From Candidatus Gastranaerophilales bacterium (lineage in GTDB: Bacteria; Cyanobacteriota; Vampirovibrionia; Gastranaerophilales; JAILCC01): 60,113 nucleotides of DNA. The stretch lies in the NCBI GenBank assembly GCA_028696075.1, contig JAQVHS010000012.1:1-60113 (forward strand), read 5' to 3'. The notes beneath the pieces were generated by a model. The model was not told where the DNA came from. It saw only the letters and a list, made by a program, of their open reading frames with translations, and did not search any database. Shown here piece after piece: positions 24,786 through 33,524 of the stretch. The position numbers and the translations under genes were made by a program. How positions within the stretch are numbered: the stretch's first letter is position 1; every line of letters begins with the position of its first letter.

Positions 24786-25372
24786 TGGAAATAATTAATT
24801 TTCTTACATCTGCTAAAAATATTAAATCAATGGTTATTATTATAATGGCAATTATAATTGTGGTATATTCTTCAATTTTGCTTGTTGTGCCTAAATGGCG
24901 TGATTTTATTGATTTGCTTGAAAAAACCAAAGAATCCGAAGTTCAGCTTGAGAGCTATCAACAAAAACTTGATGCAAAAAGAAGAGAAGAAAAACTTGTG
25001 GAAAAAAAGACGGAGACTGTTCCTGTAGAAGTATATAAATCACCGTTAAGTAATTTACCCGTAGAAAGCTCTTCTATAGATTTAGTTACCAATGTAATCA
25101 GTATGCTTGAAAAGAACAATAATAATATAATAAATATTTCTTATACCCCTAATCCTGCTGCTGTTAACGAGATGACGGTGCCTGTCAGCGTAGGGGTTGT
25201 TGAATTGAAATTAAAGCTTGATTCCACTTATGTTTCTTTAAAGAATTTTTTAACAACACTTTATTCATATAATTATCTATGTTCTGTAAAGGCTATGCGA
25301 ATAGTTCCGTTTCAGGATAATAAAAATATGCTTGATGTTGATATAATAATTTGGGTATATGTAATGAAATAA
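24785..25372 (+). CDS. PilO-like pilus assembly protein
   Basis: This 195-aa protein has one N-terminal membrane helix (about 15-34), a coiled coil (38-75, EVQLESYQQKLDAKRREEKL), and a C-terminal alpha/beta domain of about 95 residues. That is the topology of PilO, which pairs with PilN to form the alignment ring linking inner-membrane motor and secretin. Sequence identity is too low to call by motif; size, topology and position after the PilM-PilN-like gene (one-base overlap) support it. No secretin gene follows. Confidence 0.65.
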   Translation: MEIINFLTSAKNIKSMVIIIMAIIIVVYSSILLVVPKWRDFIDLLEKTKESEVQLESYQQKLDAKRREEKLVEKKTETVPVEVYKSPLSNLPVESSSIDLVTNVISMLEKNNNNIINISYTPNPAAVNEMTVPVSVGVVELKLKLDSTYVSLKNFLTTLYSYNYLCSVKAMRIVPFQDNKNMLDVDIIIWVYVMK

Positions 25373-25382
25373 TGGGAATTTT

Positions 25383-26720
25383 ATGAAAATAATAATAAGC
25401 GGAGCAAATGAAACAAGTTATTTGTTGGCCGCTGCTCTCCAGGATAAAAATGATGTTACCGTAATTGATGATAATGATGAACTTCGTCAGGAGTTTGACA
25501 ATCTTGATATTACTTTTATTGAGGGTAACGGCGCTAACCTTCAGGTTTTAGAGATGGCAGGGGTAAAAAGCGCAAAATTATTTATCGCATGCGGTAAAAC
25601 GGATGAAGCTAATATAGTAGCAGCATGGACTGCCAAAAAAGTTTCAGGGATTATAACAGTTGCGTTTGTGAGTAAGTTTGAGTATTTTAAAAGTTTTAAT
25701 TCTAAAAATAACGGCTCATACCTTGAAGAAATAGGGATTGATTATGTTATTTGGCCGGAAGAGCTTTTGGTACAAGAGATTTTTAGAATAATAACCGTAC
25801 CTGAAGCGATAGATGTGGAATATTTTGAGGGCGGTAAGGCAAGGCTTTTTGAATATCGTATAAAAAAAGATACCCCTATTATTAACAAAGAGCTAAAAAA
25901 TTGTTCATTCCCCGAAGATACTATCATTGTCGGCATAACAAGAGATGAAGAGCTGTTTATTCCCGACGGTGCTACTAAGCTGTTATTGAATGATAAAGCT
26001 ATTTTTATGGGAACGGAACATGCATTAAATATCCTTTCAAGAAATTATTTCTTTGATAAGCAAAGCAGGGTAGATTCCGTTGCAATCATAGGCGGCGGCA
26101 ACGTAGGCTTTATGCTTGCGCAAAAACTTGAGAGCGTAGGCATCAGGACAAAAATTATAGAGAGGGATTTTGAAAGATGTGAGATTTTATCTGAAAAATT
26201 GCAAAATACTTTGGTTTTGCATGCAGACGGTACCGATATTAAGCTTTTGGCGGAGGAAGTAGCGGAGAGTGCCGTGGTGGTTAACGTTACCAATAATGAT
26301 GAGAAGAATCTGCTATGTTCGTTAATTACAAAACAACTTGGTGTAAAAAGAATAATAACAAGAGTAGGCAACGAAAATATAATTGCGCTTTTTGAAAAAG
26401 TCGGGGTTGATGTTGCGCTTTCTCCTAAGGCTGCTACCTTAGATGAGATAAAAAATAAAATTGTTGATAAATCTACTCACATTATTGCTACTGTAGAGCA
26501 GGGAAAAGCGGAAATTCTTGAGCTTGAAGTGTCAGAGAAAATAGAAGATAAACTTGTCAAAGATATTCATTTTCCTACGAGGGCTATTATTGGTATTATC
26601 AAGAGGGGAAAACGTATTATTATCCCCAAAGGTGATACGATGCTCAGAGAAGGAGACAGTATGATTATATTTACAAAATCAGACAGTGTATTGAAAATAA
26701 AAGAATTTATTAAACGATGA
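25383..26720 (+). CDS. trkA: Trk potassium uptake regulatory subunit TrkA
   Basis: This 445-aa peripheral protein gates the TrkH channel in response to nucleotides. It has two RCK units, each a Rossmann fold plus TrkA-C domain: the first starts MKIIISGANETSYLLAAAL with a slightly unusual glycine motif, and the second VAIIGGGNVGFMLAQKL (about 222-238) has a regular one. The doubled layout and length match TrkA. Its stop overlaps the trkH start by 4 bases (ATGA). Confidence 0.93.
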   Translation: MKIIISGANETSYLLAAALQDKNDVTVIDDNDELRQEFDNLDITFIEGNGANLQVLEMAGVKSAKLFIACGKTDEANIVAAWTAKKVSGIITVAFVSKFEYFKSFNSKNNGSYLEEIGIDYVIWPEELLVQEIFRIITVPEAIDVEYFEGGKARLFEYRIKKDTPIINKELKNCSFPEDTIIVGITRDEELFIPDGATKLLLNDKAIFMGTEHALNILSRNYFFDKQSRVDSVAIIGGGNVGFMLAQKLESVGIRTKIIERDFERCEILSEKLQNTLVLHADGTDIKLLAEEVAESAVVVNVTNNDEKNLLCSLITKQLGVKRIITRVGNENIIALFEKVGVDVALSPKAATLDEIKNKIVDKSTHIIATVEQGKAEILELEVSEKIEDKLVKDIHFPTRAIIGIIKRGKRIIIPKGDTMLREGDSMIIFTKSDSVLKIKEFIKR

Positions 26721-28189
26721 GACCCGATTATATATTATCAGCTTTAGCAATAGTTTTGACAGGGTTTGGGTTATTAGCGCTTACCCCAATTTTGGTTGCA
26801 TTGTATTATTGTGATTATTCTTCTATCCTTCCTTTTATTTCAGCTTCTATTGTTTCAATAGTAACAGGCAGGTTTTTTGCAGCTATATCGGGTGCAAGGA
26901 ACAATTTTAACGACTTAAATAAAAAAGAAGCGCTTTTAATTGTATCTTTGACCTGGGTAATGGTTTCCTGTATAGCCGCTATACCTTATCTGTTTTACGG
27001 ATTTTCTCTTATCAATGCCTTATTTGAGGCAGTGTCAGGGATTACCACCACAGGTGCTACAATTCTGACCAATTTTTCATATCCCAAAACAGTGTTCTTT
27101 TGGCGAGCAATGAGCCAATGGCTTGGCGGTATGGGTATTATAATCTTGTTTATAGCTGTTTTACCGCAATTTGCGGTAGCAGGACGGCAAATGTTCTTTG
27201 CAGAAGTTCCCGGTCCTACGGAAGAAAAAATTACTCCGAGAATAAGACAAACAGCAAGTTTGTTATGGATGGTCTATGCTATTCTAACCGTTGCGGAGAT
27301 AATTTGTTTGAAAATAGCCGGTATGCCATGGTTTGACAGTATTTGTAATTCACTTGCAACTATTTCCGCAGGCGGGTTTTCCCCCAACCCTTCGAGTATA
27401 ATGGGGTATAATAATAATGAGGTTATTTGGGTTATTACATTTTTTATGTTTTTGTCGGGCTGTAACTTTGCTTTGCAGTACAGAGTGTTTTTTCAAGGTC
27501 AGTTTAAGGCTTTGATAACCAATGAAGAGTTCAAATTTTATACTAAAATCTTTTTGGTCTTTTCGTGCTTTTTAGCTTTTACGCTCATGTATCACAATCA
27601 TTTCGGTTTTAGTGATGCGATAAGAGATGCAATGTTTCAGATTATATCAATTATTACTTCAACAGGATTTGCATCGGCTGATTTTGATTTATGGGCAAAT
27701 GCTTCAAAAGTATTGATTTTTGCAATGATGTTTATAGGGGGCAGTGCAGGCAGCGCAGGCGGCGGTATAAAAGTTGTGAGGGTTTTAATTATTATAAAAT
27801 ACTTAATAAGAGAAATTACCCAGATTCTTCACCCGAGAGCGGTATTGCCTTTGAAAATAGGCAATATGGTAATCCCTGCGGATGTTTTAAGACAGATTGT
27901 CGGTTTCGTTATGTTTTATTTTGTAATTTTTATTTTATCATCGGGGATTACATCCATGATTGAGGAAAATATTGTCCTGGGTGTAACAGGCAGTGCCGCC
28001 ACGATAGGCAATATTGGTCCAGGATTTATGGGTATAGGTCCTATGCAGAGTTTTAACGGTTTGCATGTTGTTACAAAAATTATATATATATGTAACATGC
28101 TGGTAGGAAGACTTGAATTAATTCCGTTTCTTGCTATGCTTCATGTAGATTTTTGGAAGATTAAATTTGAGGGCAAGAATAATGCTTAA
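26717..28189 (+). CDS. trkH: Trk potassium transporter TrkH
   Basis: This 490-aa membrane protein is the ion-conducting subunit, with four M1-P-M2-like repeats and about ten membrane helices. Pore-loop segments are visible in VSGITTTGATIL (about 110-121), NSLATISAGGFSPNPSS, ISIITSTGFASADF and GSAATIGNIGPG, each with the expected selectivity Gly. It is translationally coupled to trkA. The 3' end overlaps kdsA. The pair imports potassium, driven by the proton gradient or sodium. Confidence 0.95.
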   Translation: MRPDYILSALAIVLTGFGLLALTPILVALYYCDYSSILPFISASIVSIVTGRFFAAISGARNNFNDLNKKEALLIVSLTWVMVSCIAAIPYLFYGFSLINALFEAVSGITTTGATILTNFSYPKTVFFWRAMSQWLGGMGIIILFIAVLPQFAVAGRQMFFAEVPGPTEEKITPRIRQTASLLWMVYAILTVAEIICLKIAGMPWFDSICNSLATISAGGFSPNPSSIMGYNNNEVIWVITFFMFLSGCNFALQYRVFFQGQFKALITNEEFKFYTKIFLVFSCFLAFTLMYHNHFGFSDAIRDAMFQIISIITSTGFASADFDLWANASKVLIFAMMFIGGSAGSAGGGIKVVRVLIIIKYLIREITQILHPRAVLPLKIGNMVIPADVLRQIVGFVMFYFVIFILSSGITSMIEENIVLGVTGSAATIGNIGPGFMGIGPMQSFNGLHVVTKIIYICNMLVGRLELIPFLAMLHVDFWKIKFEGKNNA

Positions 28190-29006
28190 TAAAGTTAAAA
28201 TTAATGATAATGTAGTATTCGGCAATGACAAACTTGTTATTATAGCAGGTCCCTGTGCAATGGAAGAGGATGTTTCAATTACCCTTAAAACAGCGGAAGA
28301 GTTAAAAAAAATCACGCAGGAACTTGATATTCCTTTTGTGTTTAAATCTTCGTTTGATAAAGCAAACCGCAGTTCCATAGATTCTTACAGAGGGATAGGC
28401 CTTGAAAAAGGTTTGGAATTGCTTGCAAAAGTAAAACAAGAATTTGGCGTTCCTGTTTTGACTGATATACATAGCGTAGAGCAGGCATCTTTAGCGGCAG
28501 AAGCTGCAGATATACTGCAAATTCCGGCGTTTCTTTGCCGCCAGACAGACTTATTGGTAGCAGCTGCTAAGACAGGCAGGGTTGTTAATATCAAAAAGGG
28601 TCAATTTTTGGCCCCTTCTCAAATGAAAAACAGCATTAAAAAAGTAACCCAGTCGGGAAATGACAAAATCCTTTTGACAGAAAGAGGTTCTACTTTCGGC
28701 TACGGTAATCTGGTTGTTGATATGAGGGCAATACCAATAATGCGCGGGCTTGGCTATCCGGTTGTCTTTGATGCCACGCACAGTGTGCAGCTTCCCGGCG
28801 GTAACGATGTAAGTACAGGTGGCGAGAGACAATTTGTACCGACATTGGCAAAAGCTGCAGTTGCAGCAGGGGCTGATGCTTTGTTTTTTGAAGTCCATCC
28901 TGACCCTGACAATGCTCCTTGCGATGGACCTAATATGATACCTATAAGTCAGGCAAGAGAACTGTTTACGACCTGTAAAGATATTTTTAATTTGATTAGA
29001 AATTGA
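28182..29006 (+). CDS. kdsA: 3-deoxy-8-phosphooctulonate synthase
   Basis: This 274-aa enzyme condenses PEP with arabinose-5-phosphate to give KDO-8-phosphate, precursor of the LPS inner core. It has IIAGPCAMEE, the KdsA-specific FKSSFDKANRSS, PAFLCRQTDLLVAA and DATHSVQLPGG. I chose the ATG at 28182, which follows GAGG at good spacing and overlaps trkH by 8 bases; an in-frame TTG at 28167 would add five residues. Whether it is metal-dependent is not clear by eye. It is strong evidence for a diderm envelope. No other LPS gene lies near. Confidence 0.95.
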   Translation: MLNKVKINDNVVFGNDKLVIIAGPCAMEEDVSITLKTAEELKKITQELDIPFVFKSSFDKANRSSIDSYRGIGLEKGLELLAKVKQEFGVPVLTDIHSVEQASLAAEAADILQIPAFLCRQTDLLVAAAKTGRVVNIKKGQFLAPSQMKNSIKKVTQSGNDKILLTERGSTFGYGNLVVDMRAIPIMRGLGYPVVFDATHSVQLPGGNDVSTGGERQFVPTLAKAAVAAGADALFFEVHPDPDNAPCDGPNMIPISQARELFTTCKDIFNLIRN

Positions 29007-29020
29007 ATGTAATATATAAT
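28992..29020 (+). promoter_or_regulatory. sigma-70 promoter for the TRL-like gene
   Basis: TTGATT (28992-28997) and consensus TATAAT (29015-29020) are 17 bp apart. The -35 overlaps the end of kdsA. The start near 29027 gives a short leader with GGAGGT before the ATG at 29051. Confidence 0.75.
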
Positions 29021-29050
29021 AGCTTTTGTATATTTTAACGGAGGTTATAA

Positions 29051-29365
29051 ATGAAAAAGTTATTAGCTACATTAGTGTTTGGAACGGTCCTTTCTATGAC
29101 TATGGCGTTGAATGCCAATGCAGAAGGTGTAATAGGCTTGATTTTCAAAGAAGCAACAGAAGCGGGCGGCGGAGCAAGCCCTATTGTTGCAACAAAAGTT
29201 GGCTCTGCTACCGCTAAAAGTTATTTTGGAATAGTTGCTCTCGGTGATGCAAGTATTACCGCTGCTATGAAAGACGGCAAAATCAGAAGCCTGTCTCACT
29301 ATGATATTGAAACATTAAATATTTTAGGCTTTAAAAAAGTAACAACAAAAGCTTACGGTCAATAA
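29051..29365 (+). CDS. TRL-like family secreted protein
   Basis: This 104-aa protein has a signal peptide (MKKLLATLVFGTVLSMTMALNANA, cleavage after about residue 24) and a mature part matching the TRL-like family pattern: GSATAKSYFGIVALGDASITAAMKDGKI, a SLSHYDIETLNILGF core and a terminal TTKAYGQ. It lacks a lipobox, although many relatives are lipoproteins. It should be periplasmic. The family's function is unknown. A strong promoter, GGAGGT site and terminator make it a well-expressed single gene. Confidence 0.8.
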   Translation: MKKLLATLVFGTVLSMTMALNANAEGVIGLIFKEATEAGGGASPIVATKVGSATAKSYFGIVALGDASITAAMKDGKIRSLSHYDIETLNILGFKKVTTKAYGQ

Positions 29366-29381
29366 ATATTTAACAATTAGT

Positions 29382-29419
29382 AAAAAGGGGACTGCAAATT
29401 TTTGCAGCCTCTTTTTTTG
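29382..29419 (+). terminator. intrinsic terminator after the TRL-like gene
   Basis: The stem CTGCAAA/TTTGCAG (29392-29398 and 29401-29407) is extended by AGGGG and CCTCT arms across a small mismatch, and followed by seven T. Confidence 0.8.
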
Positions 29420-29426
29420 TAAGCGT

Positions 29427-29457
29427 TTGACATTTTATTATGTGTGTAGTTTATTAT
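29427..29457 (+). promoter_or_regulatory. promoter of rpsL-rpsG
   Basis: A perfect TTGACA -35 (29427-29432) lies directly after the preceding terminator. TATTAT (29452-29457) is 19 bp downstream, with TTTATT at 17 bp as the alternative -10. The leader to the rpsL start would be about 75 nt. Confidence 0.55.
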
Positions 29458-29540
29458 AAGCTATATGCAGGTGTATTGCCGGCATGATTTCAAACGAAAC
29501 TCAACTTATAAAGACGCATAAATGGCATAAGGAGGTACAT

Positions 29541-29921
29541 GTGCCTACATTAAATCAATTAGTTCGCAAAGAAAGAACAGAAATCAAGAAAAAAACAAAA
29601 TCACCCGCTTTGGCAAATTGTCCTCAAAGAAGAGGGGTTTGTACAAGAGTTTATACAACTACACCTAAAAAGCCTAATTCAGCGCTTAGAAAAGTAGCAA
29701 GAATCAGATTAACAAACGGGTTTGAAGTTTCTTCATACATCCCCGGAGTTGGTCATAACCTTCAAGAACACTCCGTTGTGTTAATCAGAGGCGGCAGGGT
29801 AAAGGACTTGCCGGGTGTAAGATATCATATTATCAGAGGTACTTTGGATACTTCAGGTGTTGCTAATAGAGCGCAAGCCAGAAGTAAATACGGTGCTAAG
29901 AAAGAAAAAGCTAAGAAGTAA
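29541..29921 (+). CDS. rpsL: 30S ribosomal protein S12
   Basis: This 126-aa protein forms part of the decoding centre. I chose the GTG at 29541, five bases after a strong AAGGAGG (29529-29535); it gives the conserved start [14 protein letters not shown]. An upstream in-frame ATG at 29484 would add 19 unconserved residues. [15 protein letters not shown] contains the Lys residues (42/43 in E. coli numbering) linked to streptomycin resistance and carries the common sensitive-type PKKPNS form. [11 protein letters not shown] and the basic C-terminus are normal. It heads a two-gene operon with rpsG. Confidence 0.97.
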   Translation: MPTLNQLVRKERTEIKKKTKSPALANCPQRRGVCTRVYTTTPKKPNSALRKVARIRLTNGFEVSSYIPGVGHNLQEHSVVLIRGGRVKDLPGVRYHIIRGTLDTSGVANRAQARSKYGAKKEKAKK

Positions 29922-29940
29922 TTAATAAAGGACAGATAAA

Positions 29941-30411
29941 ATGCCAAGAAGAAGCAAACCAGCAAAAAGAATACCTCTGCCTGATCCGGTTTATAACAGC
30001 AAAGACGTAGCTAAGTTTATAAACAGACTTGTTCGCAGAGGCAAAAAAAGCGTAGCTGAAAAGATTTTCTATTCAACTATGGATAAAGTACAAGAAAAAA
30101 CAAAAGAAAACCCCGTAGAAATTTTTGAAAAAGCAATCAAAAACGTAACCCCTCTTTTGCAGGTAAAAGCCCGTAGAATTGGCGGTTCCACTTATCAGGT
30201 TCCTATTGAAGTAAGACCGGAATTAGGTGTTGCTCTGGGTTCTACCTGGATTATTGAAACTGCAAAAAAACGCTCAGGTCGCTCTATGATAGAGAAACTC
30301 ACAAACGAAATTCTTGATGCATCAAACAATACAGGCGCATCAGTAAAGAAAAAAGAAGACACGCATAAAATGGCAGAAGCTAACAAAGCTTTCGCTCATT
30401 ACAGATATTAA
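29941..30411 (+). CDS. rpsG: 30S ribosomal protein S7
   Basis: This 156-aa protein nucleates folding of the 16S rRNA 3' major domain and lies at the E site. It starts MPRRSKPAKR, contains KFINRLVRRGKKSVAE and QVKARRIGGSTYQVPIEVRP, and ends in AFAHYRY, all typical. It is 19 bp after rpsL. In most bacteria fusA and tufA follow; here a terminator and an opposite-strand gene follow at once. Confidence 0.97.
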   Translation: MPRRSKPAKRIPLPDPVYNSKDVAKFINRLVRRGKKSVAEKIFYSTMDKVQEKTKENPVEIFEKAIKNVTPLLQVKARRIGGSTYQVPIEVRPELGVALGSTWIIETAKKRSGRSMIEKLTNEILDASNNTGASVKKKEDTHKMAEANKAFAHYRY

Positions 30412-30433
30412 ACAAAGACTATAATTTGTTTTT

Positions 30434-30459
30434 AAAGCTGCTGTTAAGCAGCTTTTTTT
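30434..30459 (+). terminator. intrinsic terminator after rpsG
   Basis: The perfect 9-bp stem AAAGCTGCT/AGCAGCTTT has loop GTTA and seven or so T after it. It also fits the end of the convergent minus-strand gene at 30458. Confidence 0.85.
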
Positions 30460-31180
30460 ATAATATTTTTTTGATTTGTTCTATATTAAATTTAACGATT
30501 TCAACCAGCGCATGGAGCATCAAGGCGCTTATGTGGACATCTTCCCTCCATTGGTAATAGCCGCAGCTTTTGGGCAGTAGTATTAGAGGATTAGTCGGAA
30601 ATTCACGGCAAATTTGCGGACGATTTGCATAATCCGTGCATAGGTTATCTTCGCCAAGTTTTGGGCAGTAATAAAAATAAATCTTTTCTCCCTCTTTTAA
30701 TTCCTTTTTAAGGTGATTAACGAACTCAGGATAAGCTTCTCTTGCCTTCTTTTCGGTTTTGTAAGGAAGAAATATGCTTGTGAATTGTGTAGCAAAATTG
30801 TCGTTATTCCGGGCTTTTTCCTGCAGTTCTTGAGGCGAAAATTCACTGCATGCCAGCTTGCAGCAGGTGGCACATTTAGAGCAGGAATAATTTTGTTTAT
30901 GTGCTTCGATTTGCTGTATTCTTTGGCAAATATCACGTGAAATTTCATTCTCCAGCTTATCCAGGCATTTAAGCTGCCACTCTTTTAAGGCGCAGTTTTG
31001 CGCTAAAACCTGCCGTGGAGAAAATTCTTTATTCTTTAATGTACAGGGGTTAGCGCAGCTGTTGCACAAGTCCTCATCTTTTAGCAGGTTTAACTGCCTG
31101 TTGATTTCTTCGTCAGCTTTCCAGAATAATTCCCTGTAAATACTTATGGTATTCATTTTGTCTTGTTCAAATTCATCCAT
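30458..31180 (-). CDS. YkgJ-type CxxCxxCC metal-cluster protein
   Basis: This 240-aa cytoplasmic protein has the YkgJ-family cysteine arrangement: CSKCATCCKLACSEFSPQE (about 99-117) and the later CPKLGEDNLCTDYANRPQICREFP, with the typical RPxxCREFP ending. An extra cysteine set CNSCANPC lies near the N-terminus (about 39-46). The family binds zinc or an Fe-S cluster; its function is unknown. It converges with rpsG and shares its terminator. Confidence 0.82.
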   Translation of the reverse strand: MDEFEQDKMNTISIYRELFWKADEEINRQLNLLKDEDLCNSCANPCTLKNKEFSPRQVLAQNCALKEWQLKCLDKLENEISRDICQRIQQIEAHKQNYSCSKCATCCKLACSEFSPQELQEKARNNDNFATQFTSIFLPYKTEKKAREAYPEFVNHLKKELKEGEKIYFYYCPKLGEDNLCTDYANRPQICREFPTNPLILLPKSCGYYQWREDVHISALMLHALVEIVKFNIEQIKKIL

Positions 31181-31263
31181 ACCAACATGATACTTTTAAA
31201 TAAAAATATTAACAAGAAAGATAATATGCAACTCTTAACCCCTTCACCGCTTAAATCCCTTAA

Positions 31264-31319
31264 GCTTAATCCTAACTTCTCAGCTGCTCAACTTCCCAGC
31301 TGCCTAGCTTCCTAGCTTC
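31264..31319. repeat. tandem octamer repeat
   Basis: Seven consecutive 8-bp units follow the pattern (C/T)(C/T)A(A/G)CT(T/G)C on the plus strand, from a diverged first unit GCTTAATC through CTAACTTC, TCAGCTGC, TCAACTTC and CCAGCTGC to two identical CTAGCTTC. The array ends three bases before the glnA stop codon and lies between glnA and the YkgJ gene, both on the minus strand. The alternation of AGCTGC and AACTTC units suggests an older 16-bp unit. Confidence 0.75.
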
Positions 31320-31322
31320 CTC

Positions 31323-32684
31323 CTAGTATCTTGCCAGATATCTATCCAGTTCCCACCCCGAAACATACGTGCTGAAAGAATCCCATTCCCTGCGCTTTGC
31401 GCTGATAAATTCATTATAAATATGTTCACCCAACGCTAAACGTACAATTGTACTGCGCTCCATAATGTCCAGCGCTTCATTAAGGCTGGAGGGAAGAGAA
31501 TTAATTTTGTATCTTTTTCTTTCTTTAAACGAAAGTTTATAAATATTGCTGTCCACAGCTTCGGGCGGTGTGAGTTTTTTCTTTATACCATCCATTACGG
31601 CTGTTAAAATGGCCGCAAAAGCAAGGTAGGGGTTGCAGCTCGGATCAGGCGAGCGCAATTCTATTCTTGTTTCCTCATCTTTTTTTGCAAGTACTCTTAC
31701 TAATGCGCTTCTGTTTTCTAAAGACCATGCAAGATAAACAGGCGCTTCATACCCCGGGACAAGCCTTTTATAGCTGTTTACGGTAGGGTTTGCTATTGCT
31801 GTTACCGCCCTTATATGTTTTAAAATCCCGCCGATTGCATGGAAAGTTATATCGCTTAAATGGTTGGGTTTGTCTTCATCAAAAAAAGCATTTTTGCCTT
31901 TGTTATACAAGGAAATATTACAGTGCATTCCGGAGCCGTTAATACCGACCAGCGGTTTTGGCATAAAGGTTGCATGCAACCCGTTTTTATCTGCTATAGC
32001 TTTTACCGCCATTTTAAAAGTCGCAAGGTTATCTGCCGTAGTCAGGGCGTCTGCGTGTTTAAAACCTATTTCATGCTGTCCTCTTGCTACTTCATGGTGG
32101 CTGGTTTCAATTTCAAACCCCATGGTTTCAAGCCCGTCAACGATTTTAGTCCGAATTTCTTCCCCTTTATCGTCAGGACCCGCATCATAGTAGCCTGCAA
32201 AATCATTGGTTATTGTTGTAGCCATACCGTTTTCGTCTTTTTTAAAGAGGAAAAATTCAGCCTCGGGACCCACTTGCATCTCAAAGCCCCATTCTTTCGC
32301 CTCTGCTATAACTCTTTTTAAGTTTGCTCTCGGACAGCCTTCAAAAGGTGTAGCGTCTGCGTTATAGATGTCGCAGATAAGGCGTGCCGCATTCCCTGTT
32401 TCTTTAGAGAGCCAGGGAAGAAGCGTAAAAGTTTTTTTGTCGGGGTAAAGGTACATATCAGCTGTTTCTATGCTCCTGAAACCTTTAATGGAAGAGCCGT
32501 CGAGTATCATTTCGTTGTTTAAGAGTTTATCAATTTGACTTACCTGTACGGAAAGATTTTTCACCTGTCCGTTCAAGTCTGTAAATTGCAGTTTGATTAC
32601 TTTTACATTGTTATCTTTTACTATTTTTTTTATTTCATTATCGCTTAATTCTACACTGTGTGCAGGTACAAAATTTGATTTCAT
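31323..32684 (-). CDS. glnA: glutamine synthetase, type I
   Basis: This 453-aa enzyme makes glutamine from glutamate, ammonia and ATP. It shows the N-terminal LQFTDLNGQVKNL, the DGSSIKGF active-site loop, GPEAEFFLF metal ligands, NGSGMHCNISLY and the C-terminal RIELRSPDPSCNPYLAFA. The NIYKLSFKERKR region lacks the NLYDLPPEE adenylylation site, so it is GSI-alpha-like, probably controlled by feedback and not by adenylylation. I chose the ATG at 32684 after AAGGAG; a frame open further upstream adds 19 unlikely residues. Confidence 0.95.
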   Translation of the reverse strand: MKSNFVPAHSVELSDNEIKKIVKDNNVKVIKLQFTDLNGQVKNLSVQVSQIDKLLNNEMILDGSSIKGFRSIETADMYLYPDKKTFTLLPWLSKETGNAARLICDIYNADATPFEGCPRANLKRVIAEAKEWGFEMQVGPEAEFFLFKKDENGMATTITNDFAGYYDAGPDDKGEEIRTKIVDGLETMGFEIETSHHEVARGQHEIGFKHADALTTADNLATFKMAVKAIADKNGLHATFMPKPLVGINGSGMHCNISLYNKGKNAFFDEDKPNHLSDITFHAIGGILKHIRAVTAIANPTVNSYKRLVPGYEAPVYLAWSLENRSALVRVLAKKDEETRIELRSPDPSCNPYLAFAAILTAVMDGIKKKLTPPEAVDSNIYKLSFKERKRYKINSLPSSLNEALDIMERSTIVRLALGEHIYNEFISAKRREWDSFSTYVSGWELDRYLARY

Positions 32685-32821
32685 AACTTTCTCCTTGCAG
32701 CTAATGTAACAATTAAAGCAAGAATTTATTGAAAAAGTCAATAAAACAGTGCTGAATTTGCCGAAAATATACTTTTATCCCGGGAAAAAGCTAATATGTC
32801 ATATTTTTATAAGAAAAAACA

Positions 32822-33445
32822 TTATGCCTTAAAGTAAGGATTATTCTTTTTTTCATGTTTTATAGAGCTTGCACAGCCATGCCCCGGATAAAGCTTTATA
32901 TCATCACCAAGCGGGTAAATTTTGTTTTTTATGGAATCTTCAAGCTGATAGTAATCTCCGCCGTAAAGGTCTGTTCTGCCGACGCACTCGAAAAATATTG
33001 TATCACCGCAAAACAAAGCATCTTCAACCAAATAACATACTCCGCCTTTGGTGTGTCCGGGGGTGTGAACAGCTTTGATAGTTAAATTGCCCAACCTGAA
33101 TTCTGCACCGTCTTCAAAAAAAGTAATGTCTTCAGGCGGTTCATATTCAGGCATGCCAAACATTTTCAGGCTTTCTTTAAAGGCGGTCATGATTATTCCG
33201 TCATCTTTGTGCATATAAATCGGAATACCGAGATTTCTTTGCAGTTCTTCATCACCTGCAGTGTGGTCCATATGAGCATGTGTATTAAGAATGTATTTTA
33301 AATTGCAGCCTAATTCTTTAACGGCAGCCATTGTCATCTTATAATCCCCTCCTGCGTCAATAAGGGCTGCATCTTTTGTGGTCTCGTCCATCACTATGTA
33401 GTTATTTACCTGAAATACTCCCATATTTAAAGTTTTTATAATCAT
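32822..33445 (-). CDS. metallo-beta-lactamase-fold hydrolase
   Basis: This 207-aa protein has the zinc motif THAHMDHTAG (55-64: His56, His58, Asp60, His61), the later VHTPGHTKGG and FCGDTIFFECVGRTDL, and a terminal LYPGHG histidine. This is the glyoxalase II-like YcbL group, cytosolic thioester or related hydrolases. The substrate is not determined. It is transcribed divergently from dxr, 79 bp apart. Confidence 0.9.
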   Translation of the reverse strand: MIIKTLNMGVFQVNNYIVMDETTKDAALIDAGGDYKMTMAAVKELGCNLKYILNTHAHMDHTAGDEELQRNLGIPIYMHKDDGIIMTAFKESLKMFGMPEYEPPEDITFFEDGAEFRLGNLTIKAVHTPGHTKGGVCYLVEDALFCGDTIFFECVGRTDLYGGDYYQLEDSIKNKIYPLGDDIKLYPGHGCASSIKHEKKNNPYFKA

Positions 33446-33472
33446 TTAGCGTTCCTTTTTCTAAGTCTTTAT

Positions 33473-33499
33473 TTGTATTAGTTTTTATTCTACTATAAA
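33473..33499 (+). promoter_or_regulatory. probable promoter of the dxr-ftsZ operon
   Basis: TTGTAT (33473-33478) and TATAAA (33494-33499) are 15 bp apart, a short spacer that makes the call tentative. The dxr ATG is at 33525 with a TGGAG site before it. Confidence 0.4.
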
Positions 33500-33524
33500 A
33501 GTGTGTGGAGTTTAGAAATTTAAA

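Noticed and set aside
31860-32321. 153-aa plus-strand ORF inside glnA
   Set aside because: It is antisense to conserved glutamine synthetase motifs and has no ribosome binding site or recognisable composition.
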